Source of the DNA: Armillaria gallica
Taxonomy: Eukaryota; Basidiomycota; Agaricomycetes; Agaricales; Physalacriaceae
DNA length: 64,000 nucleotides
NCBI GenBank assembly: GCA_037576215.1
Contig: JBANDB010000018.1
Coordinates: 1,240,001-1,304,000 of the forward strand
Reading direction: 5' to 3'
A model generated the notes under the pieces. It was given only the letters and a program-made list of their open reading frames with translations. It had not been told where the DNA came from and ran no database searches. Made by a program: the position numbers and the translations under genes. Within the stretch, counting starts at the first letter, position 1. Every line of letters starts with the position of its first letter. Of the stretch, positions 56,338 through 64,000 are shown piece after piece.

Positions 56338-58569
56338 ATGTCCAACAAATCCCAGACTGCTGGCACTATTTCTTGCACCAGGAGCCAGACCAACATCCCG
56401 AGAGTGTCCCTCTCTGAGACTCACCCCAATCTTGTGAACATCCAGACCTGCCAGTCAGCTATGCGCACTGGTGATGCCACAGGAAGAGTGAACTCTGGAC
56501 CCGTGAAAGCGAAATGAGGCCCACCCGTGAAGAAAGAGGGCAGAGGACCTAAGGCAAACACCATGGAGCAGGACCAGGCACCGCCCGTGGAAGAGACTGC
56601 AGGGGGAGACCCTGAGCAACCAAAGGTATGAGAACTGTGAACAACACAACCTAGCACTGATAAAAACTTAGACTCCCGACGTGAGCATCGACTCTCCTGA
56701 GTGCGAGGGAGAGAAGGAATTCCTGACTGAAGAGACGCCTGCGAAGGAGACTGAACATACAGTGAGCACGATGATCTCTTCCCAAAGTATAGAGACTAAA
56801 GACTGGCTACATAACAGATCAACCCCCTGGCTGAGATGACCAATGGTGCCACCAAACCTAAGGCAGTGGATGAGCCATCTCTTGACCACGGCGAGGTCAC
56901 TGATGTCAACAATGACGGAACTACTACCCCAGTCGCCCAGAACGGGATAGCCCGCTTGTAAAAAAGGAAGTCTGAAACCAATGACAATGGCGACGCCTTC
57001 ATCCCTGGACAAAATCAGTTCGTACTGCTCTTCGCTCATGTAACACAGCCAGCAAAGAAAGCAAAGGGCAACCTGCCAATGGATGATGTTGAGAAAAGAA
57101 TGGATCTTGATGCCGATACCAACCCTGAACAGGTATGGGCATAGATCCCTGTTCCCCAGAATGATTATAGAACTCCCTCATTGTAGACCTCATTGCAATT
57201 CCCTTTGGATTTGGAGGACGTCTTGGAATATGAGGACAGCGACGCTGACCCAGTCAACATCGTCACCACCATGCACACATTGACCATAAATGCCCCCAAA
57301 GTCCAGCCTGCACACATCACTGGTGCAGATTAGATGGGCTCCACCAACCCCTTCGCGAGGTGCCTCCCTGGATACGACAATGCTGAGGACAGAAACGCAG
57401 AGAACAATTCTTCCCCAAATCTGACTTACCATCTCCCTGCTATGGCTCCCCCACCCACCTTCGCACAGGCTACACAAGGCACGTCCATGACCCTGTTGCC
57501 CGCCTTGGAACTGGCAATGATGGTCGCTCCCACCTCCTCCTTGAATCACACCCCCCTGCCTATAAATGGAGGACAATCCGTAACCATCCTCAGAGAATAT
57601 GCGGGGTCTTTTGGACCACACTCGATCCCACCCCAACATGTCTTCCATAACTGCGATGGAGGGCAGGTTGCTGAGCTCTTCAGTACCCAAGAACCAGGGG
57701 ACATCCTCATCATAGTATGGGGGCTCAAACACCGCCACCTCACCTACACAACAGAAGTGAAGATCGAAGCGACTTTGAGGGCCTACTTTGCAAACCACCA
57801 CATCAGCATCGAGATCGCCCCACCCACCCTGCCAGCCTCACATCATGCTAAAGGCCCAGTCCCTCCGAATGCTCAGAAATTCATCGACGACCACACTGGC
57901 ACCCCTTTCACCTTCTACATCTGTGGCCTGACAGCGGATCAGAAAGCCGAAATCTTACAGGAGAATTTCCTTCCCACCAGCCTTGACTCGTACCTGGTTC
58001 TCGATCCAAGCAACTTTGTTACAGATTTTGTTTTCACCATTGATGATCTCAACACGCCGCCCAACAAGCAGGGGCAGAAGATTGTAGAAAAGCTGATCAA
58101 GGACAAGCTTTATACATCGCCCGAAGTCTGGTTGTTCCTGCACTCCCACCACCATGCCATCGGCCCCGACTGCCTGGTCGACGAGATCCCATCGCTTGTT
58201 GTACTCTCATTGGAAGCTAGAGGGATTTGGATAGAAGGACGCAGGGGGGAGCCTGGAAGACAGGGATGGAATATTTGGATCGCTCACCCGACAAAGGTCC
58301 CACGCTTCCACTTGGATTGGATCACTGCTCTGAAATCGGCCTTTCCCATCAGGAGTGGGAATGGTTTCGGAGGTGTCGCCCGCATCTTGGACGTCCCATT
58401 CTTTTGCAAGGGGTGCAAGGGAGAGAGTCACCCAACCACCCAATGCCCCCTCAAGGAGCAACTGGGAAATCTCCTCAAGAGGCTGTGTAATGAGAACACT
58501 GCGAGGGGGAGAACCAAAACTAGGGGCAGTCGTGGTGGTCAATCGGGACATAATAATGGATGCGCATAG
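56338..58569 (+). pseudogene. LINE ORF1 (Gag-like) with three putative introns
   Basis: Start MSNKSQTAGTISC at 56338. The frame continues to a TGA at 56515, then PPVKKEGRGPK to a GT..AG gap at 56626-56671 (46 nt, CTGAT branch-like), TPDVSIDSPECEG to a gap at 56762-56817 (56 nt), INPLAEMTNGATKPK with a TAA at 56959, and a gap at 57133-57186 (54 nt). It then runs TSLQFPLDLEDVL through a TAG at 57331 to the 411-codon block 57334-58569. All three gaps are phase 0 and the flanking frames agree. The C-terminus has a knuckle CKGCKGESHPTTQC (C-x2-C-x4-H-x4-C) and a basic tail (RGRTKTRGSRGGQSG). It would bind the LINE RNA. The introns are inferred from splice signals and frame only. Confidence 0.65.
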
Positions 58570-59329
58570 TACTTAATATGTTTGCTTTTACTTGAATATG
58601 AAATGACAGATTTGTGACCCTCTTCACTTTGTGGATTGATAACAGGCTCCCACACCTTTGGGGTGGGAAGGGAACAAGCCTATGCATGAGGTGAAATCCC
58701 TCGGGACTCTTCAACCTGAGCCTCAACAGCTCAGGAACTCTTATAAGAAAAACACAAAAACACATAGAAAATACAAATAAATTAAACTTGAAAATTACCA
58801 CGCTGGCGCCTGCAACCACCCAAGCTGGCCATGGCCAGCAAACCCCCTCTGTTAATGAGGAATCTCCTCCTCCTGATGGAGGGGTTGAGGATGGACACAG
58901 TCTGAAGGAAACGACAGATCGAGAGGTTCTCTCCCAGGGCATGATGGATAATCCAATCCAACTACCCCAAAGAGAATGGGTCCTCAGAGGGGGAGATACA
59001 GATGTTGGAAGTGACTCTATCATGCTCAACCAATATACCCCAGATACCCTGACCCCTAATGATGAGTATGAAGCAACCGAGGGGGGGGGGGGGGAGGGAA
59101 GGGACACAACTGGAATGAGAAGCTCCCCTCCTCCAGGACTAGAAATGACAACGCTGGCACAACTGAGAATCCCCAGTACCTGAGCTCAATGAACACAACA
59201 TACGAGGAGACAAATGAGAGCCGCATCCACATATCAACAACACCAAGATGACCAAATTGGTGACATGCGAGACTGACTCTCACAGCAACCTGACGAAGAT
59301 GAGGATGTCAGACTGAAGGGATGCCCTGG
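58570..59329 (+). other. Spacer between LINE ORF1 and ORF2
   Basis: No domain is recognisable. A plus-strand frame at 58788-59183 is acidic and proline-rich (ATTQAGHGQQTP, DTLTPNDEYEATEGGGG, including a run of 12 G at 59080) and may be the N-terminus of ORF2 in another phase. The ORF2 motif WWNVASLNMKGRG begins near 59346. Confidence 0.4.
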
Positions 59330-62300
59330 CAAGCGTACAAAAGCATGGTGGAATGTTGCATCCTTGAACATGAAAGGACGAGGTTCGCAAAAACCGGAGA
59401 AGCAAATGGTCTGAAATAAATCTAATGATGAAGAAAAAACAAATCAGCCTTCTAACATTGCAGGAAACCCACCTGTCAGAAGAATACACAAGGGATGTGC
59501 ATACCCTGTACAGAAAAAGAGTCAGTATACATTTCTCATTGTGCGAGGAGAACACTACCGGGAAATCGGGTGTGGCGGTAGTTCTTAATAGAGACCTAAT
59601 TAAGGTCGACGAGGCAGAATCCACCGAGCTGATACCAGGGTGTGCACTGCTGATAAGTGCACCATGGCATGGTGGTGCCAAGTTCACATGGCTCACTATT
59701 TATGCTCCCAATAAAGAGGCCAAAAGCAAGGAAATGTGGGAGACACTCACCCAGATATGGAGGGACCAGAATCTACCAAAACCCAACAGAATGAGCGGAG
59801 ACTTTAACTTCATGGAAGATGCCCTAGATTGGCTACCAGCCCACGAAGACAGCAGGGCAACGCTTGATGCCTTCAAGGCTTTCCGAACAATGCTAAACTT
59901 GAGAGATGGGTGGCGAATGGCAAACCCAAACAAAAAAGACTATACCTTCGCACAAATGGCGGGAAATTTCTCCAGATCACAGATTGACAGGATATATGTA
60001 TCCGCAACAGTCTTGGAAAATTGCGACCAATGGGACATATCCAACCCAACTCTAGAGACAGATCATCGCATAGTCTCAGTCAGAATGACAAGCCTGAAAG
60101 CACCCTATGTAGGCAAAGGGAGGTGGACGCTACCCTTGCACCTCCTAAATAACGGGAAAGCAATCCATGAAGTGGAGGCCATAGTGGAAGAGATGGCCAG
60201 AGACATACGTGTAGCTGCAAACAATAGGGAGGACACAGTAAACCCACAAACGGTCTACGCCAAAGGCAAAAGGAGAATAATCCAAACACTGCGCAAATAT
60301 GGGAAGCACAGTATACCAGTGAAACAGGCTAGAATGGAGAGCCTGCAAGCTGACCTAGATGCAATGCTGCTGAATGACATGATCCCAGAAGACGAATGAC
60401 TAATGTCCGCAGCGATAATTCAGCAGAAAATCCAGCAAATACGAAAGGACATTAGCGACAACTGACACACCACCAGCCTCGTGAAAGCGAGACTTGAGAT
60501 GGAGACTATAAGCAAGTACTGGATGAAGATTGGCAACTCATGTACCCCTCGAGACACTATACAAGAACTACAGCAGCCCAGAAGCGCCCCACCAACATAC
60601 ATTCAACGATCAGACAAGATGGCCGAGGCAGCACGAGATTTCTATGAAAATCTCCAAGACCTTGAGACCTTCCCAGATGCAACAATTGTGGAGAAAGGGG
60701 CATCAAGCCAACAGGTACTAGAAAATGTGCAGAACTTGGTGCCCCAGATGAAGGAAGAGGTACTCACTGAAGTGCTGAAGTACGAAGAAATCCTGAAAGC
60801 ATTGAAGACAGCAGCGAAAGGCAAAGCTGCTGGTATCAATGGCATACCTTATGAGCTCTGGCTGCTCCTCTGGACCAGGTTTATGCACAATAGTGATGGC
60901 ATAGAAAGAGTGGATATTGTTGAGATATTCTGCACAGTTTTTAACGACATCGAGACCCATGGAGTAACTGATGGGACCGGGTTCTGCAATGGATGGATCT
61001 GCCCGTTATATAAGAAGAAAGACAAGAAGGAAATCTCAAACTACAGACCAATCACTCTGCTAAACACGGACTATAAGCTCATGACTAAGGCGCTCACAAA
61101 TAAATTAGCAAGTGTTGCAGATGACGTGATACACAGAGACCAGGCAGGCTTTGTAAAGGGTCAGAGCATTTTCGACCAGATTGACCTTGCAAAGGATATA
61201 GTACACTACGCAGAAGCTGAAGAAATTGACGGGGCTATAGTTGCGCTCGATCAAGAGAAGGCATATGATAAGATTAAACATGAGTACCTGTGGGATGTGA
61301 TGAAGAAGATGGGGATTCCCCGAACCTTCATCTCGACGGTATGGTACCTATACCAAAAAGCAGAATCAATAGTAATCATAAACGGAGAGAAGAGCATCCC
61401 TTTCCGTGTCACCAGAGGGGTCTGACAAGGTGACCCACTATCTTGTCTTCTCTTCAACCTGGCGATCGAACCTCTCGCCCAGATGCTACGCAACTCATCC
61501 TTGGAAGGGCACAGAGTCCCCAATGTGTGAGATCGCCTGATCACAATGCTTTTTGCTGACGATACAACAGTATACTTGTCGAGGAACGATAGCTGGGAAA
61601 AGCTCAAAGAAATTCTAGACCTCTGGTGCCTTGCTTCTGGCGCAAAGTTCAATATTGAGAAAACGCAGGTTATTCCCATAGGAAGCCCAGGCTATCGGAA
61701 AGAAGTCCTGACAACAAGGAAGATTGATTTGGTACAGAGTACAATCCCAGCTGATGTACATATAGTCTGCAATGGAGAAGCTGTATGAATACTTGGTGCT
61801 TTTGTTGGTAACAAGGTAGATATGGCAGCACCGTGGACGCCAATCCTAGACCGCATGCAAGAGAAATTTGACTTATGGGAACGAACACATCCCACCATTG
61901 AAGGCCGATGGCTGCTCATACAAATGTATGCTGGCGGCTTAACCCAGTTCCTAACAAGGGCGCAGGGTATGCCAGATTCCGTGCTCGTACAAATCCAGAG
62001 GATGATATGTGGGTTTGCCTGGGATAACCAGGGAAAGACGCCTGTAAACAAGTCAATTATGTCAGCAGATATCACAGACGGAGGAATGCAAGTCCTGGAC
62101 ATAAAGATGAGGAATGATGCTATAAAAATAATGAAACTCAAAGCATACCTGCATTTTGATGTGAATCGACCACTCGCAGTGCATGTGAAGGACACTATTA
62201 TAAACAAGCACATCAAAAAAGGAGTGCCTCGACCGAGTGCAATGGCCAATACAGTGCTACAGACCTGGACAGTCAATGTCAGACACAACACCCAGCTGCC

Positions 62301-64000
62301 ACGACACATAGCTGACATGCTCAGAGTAGCGAAGAACCTTAACATACGACTAGACTTGCAGATGCCATCACAAGAAGTGCGGAGACAGATCCCCATCTGG
62401 CATCATATTGGCTTCAGGAATAAAGTACAGAAACGGTACAGCTCGAAGACAGTGAAATGCCTAATGGAAAACCATGCGGTTGAGACTGCTGGAGACGCAG
62501 TGGATACTGTGTTGAGACTGAATACTGCAGCACACAGGAAGCGACGGGACTGTGCTTGCAGTGCGTGCTGTTGAGACCAACTACAGAGAGGGTGTGACAA
62601 CCTGCACAAGTGTGCCCTGACAGCGGAAAAATGGCTGAACCGGCTAGAAGAGAAGTGGGAGCCAAGATGACCAGACCAAGACGACGGCCTGGATCTGACA
62701 CCTGAGGACAGATCAAACAACAATGAAGCTAAGGAAAACAACGGAATCATCAGGTTTGACCCCGGGATAGATAACAAGAGTTCACTGACCAAAGGAATAA
62801 GAATCTTCACATCAGGCTGGGACACATGCCCAAAACCAGCCATCAGACCCACTATCACCCCTCCAGACAATCCTGCAGCAGTTGCCATCTCCATTGCATA
62901 CACAGATGGGAGCGCATACGATAACGGCACTATGGACGCATGGGCTGGTGCAGGCGTCTGGTTTGGGGAAGATGACGAGAGGAACATTTTCCTGAGGCTC
63001 CCTGGCCTGAACCAGACAAATAACACTGCTGAAATACGGGCAGTCCTGGAACGTATCTTGGCAGCAATCCACAATGAAACTATAATGACGATATCAGACT
63101 CTAAGTATGTTATTGACGGGTTATGTTTTCACCTATGTCAATGGGAAGATAATGGATGGCTGGGAGTCTTGAACAGCGACATATGGAAGGCCACAGTCGC
63201 AGCTCTATGCCAGCAAGGCACCCCAATCTACTTCCAGTGGGTGAAAGGCCACAACGGAGATATTGGAAATGAAGGTGCAGACCACCTTGCTGGGAAAGGC
63301 ACCCTCCTGGACGAATTGGAAGCCCTGGTTGCAGACACTGAAATATGCCACGAGTTCAATGTGGATGGAGCACGGCTGTCGGCACTCACCCAGAGCCAGG
63401 CCTACAAACTCCTCCGCATGATGAAGGGAATAGAGGCACGCAAATCAGCGCAAGCTATAGTGGGACAGGTCATGTCCACGATTAAGGAGATTAATGGTGT
63501 CGAGCCAACGCCTTTGAGAATATGGAAATCCATGTGGCACAAAGACATATCTCACCCAATCCGTGGTTTTCTCTGGAAAGCCATCCAAAACACTTTCAAA
63601 GTAGGAGTTTTCTGGGAGCGTCTGGGTCCTCAATTCTCTGTAAGGGGAGAATGTCCCCACTGCAAAGTGACAGAATCTATGGAGCACATTCTAATTGAAT
63701 GCTCCATTGAAGGACAAGCGATGCTATGGGGACTAGCGAGAGAATTATGGGAAAGCAAGGGGCAGAAATGGATACCCCAAACCTATGGTGTCGTCCTAGG
63801 CATGACACTGGTACAAATCAGAACGACAAAAGGAACTGTTGACAGAGCAGCGACGAGACTGTATCGTATACTGATAACCGAGACAGTCCACTTAATCTGG
63901 AAAATCAGATGTCAGCGGAGGATACAGTGCGGGGACAACAACCCAAGAAATTGGCACACGAAGGATGAGATCCATAACCTCTGGATTGCAGCGATGAATC
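59330..64000 (+). pseudogene. LINE ORF2: endonuclease, reverse transcriptase, RNase H (runs off the window)
   Basis: AWWNVASLNMKGRG starts the apurinic-type endonuclease; a frameshift near 59385 moves it to frame 1, which holds to 64000. Endonuclease blocks: LTLQETHL, SGDFNFMEDA, SRSQIDRIYV, LETDHRIVSV. Reverse transcriptase: KGKAAGINGIPYEL, NYRPITLLNTDYKLMTKAL, DQAGFVKGQS, VALDQEKAYDKI, then MLFADDTTVYLS with the catalytic DD (61540-61575). RNase H: AYTDGSAYD, NNTAEIRAVLE, ISDSKYVIDGL, WVKGHNGDIGNEGADHLA (62895-63295). A zinc-binding segment CPHCKVTESMEHILIEC follows (63655). In-frame stops are seven TGAs (60397, 60463, 61423, 61528, 61786, 62572, 62668). This domain order fits the Tad1/I-like LINEs of fungi, which copy their RNA by target-primed reverse transcription. 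Confidence 0.9.

Larger units (their letters stand above)
56338..64000 (+). mobile_element. Tad-like non-LTR retrotransposon, 3' end beyond the window
   Basis: ORF1 with a zinc knuckle is followed by ORF2 with endonuclease, reverse transcriptase, RNase H and a terminal zinc-binding segment, all on the plus strand. The copy is close to full length on the 5' side, which is unusual because most LINE copies are 5'-truncated. It is inactivated by about ten stops and one frameshift. Confidence 0.85.

Overview
The window looks like a transposon-rich stretch of a filamentous basidiomycete nuclear genome, most likely a mushroom-forming agaricomycete. The evidence is the many short (about 45-65 nt) GT..AG introns, the KDZ (Kyakuja-Dileera-Zisupton) DNA transposases with their cysteine-cluster companions, a KDZ-linked 2-oxoglutarate/Fe(II) dioxygenase-like gene, Ty3/gypsy, Ty1/copia and Tad-like LINE remnants, and almost no intact single-copy host gene. 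I ran no database search; family names rest on motifs read from the translations.

Layout. 1-5.4 kb: a small MITE-like element, then a decayed Ty3/gypsy Gag (1562-4279) whose 14 in-frame stops are all TGA. 5.4-8.4 kb: no recognisable gene. 8.38-16.33 kb: a stretch bounded by about 200-bp inverted repeats, holding minus-strand genes (a conserved hypothetical, a coiled-coil RING protein, a DDE-integrase-like fragment) and a nested 1.69-kb solo LTR. 16.4-22.36 kb: a large multi-exon minus-strand gene split by a second copy of that LTR; deleting the LTR and one 4-bp target copy restores the frame. 22.5-26.46 kb: a small KDZ transposon with an N-terminally truncated transposase and half of an accessory gene. 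26.5-31.6 kb: low-confidence host-like or repeat-like genes and a tandem repeat. 32,107-47,041: a 14.9-kb KDZ transposon with about 655-bp terminal inverted repeats, carrying an accessory protein gene, an RNase H1 N-terminal (viroplasmin-like) domain gene, a small basic protein, a TET/JBP-like dioxygenase gene and, head to head with the latter, a CxC2-bearing KDZ transposase. 47-49 kb: copia Gag remnant and a MITE. 49.3-55.2 kb: a class-V aminotransferase apparently split by an inversion of about 5.4 kb, and a two-domain secreted-type protein gene disrupted by a 1.86-kb insertion with a 7-bp target duplication. 56.3-64 kb (runs off the window): a Tad-like LINE with an ORF1 that appears to contain three introns, and an ORF2 with endonuclease, reverse transcriptase, RNase H and zinc-binding domains.

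How it hangs together. The dominant system is the KDZ family with its cargo. Three observations stand out. (1) The 15-kb element links a KDZ transposase to a putative 5-methylcytosine-type dioxygenase. (2) Decay in this window is dominated by CpG transitions: stops are almost all TGA, arginine CGN runs have become TGN, and the two LTR copies differ mainly at CpG/TpG/CpA sites. This is the footprint of cytosine methylation that such a dioxygenase would act on. (3) Element ends share an architecture of two 10-13 bp near-palindromes whose starts are 33-34 bp apart, seen with one sequence (TGGTTATAACCA) at five sites and a different sequence (GTCAATTGAC) at both ends of the 15-kb element. This suggests a common geometry for a transposase or regulator binding site.
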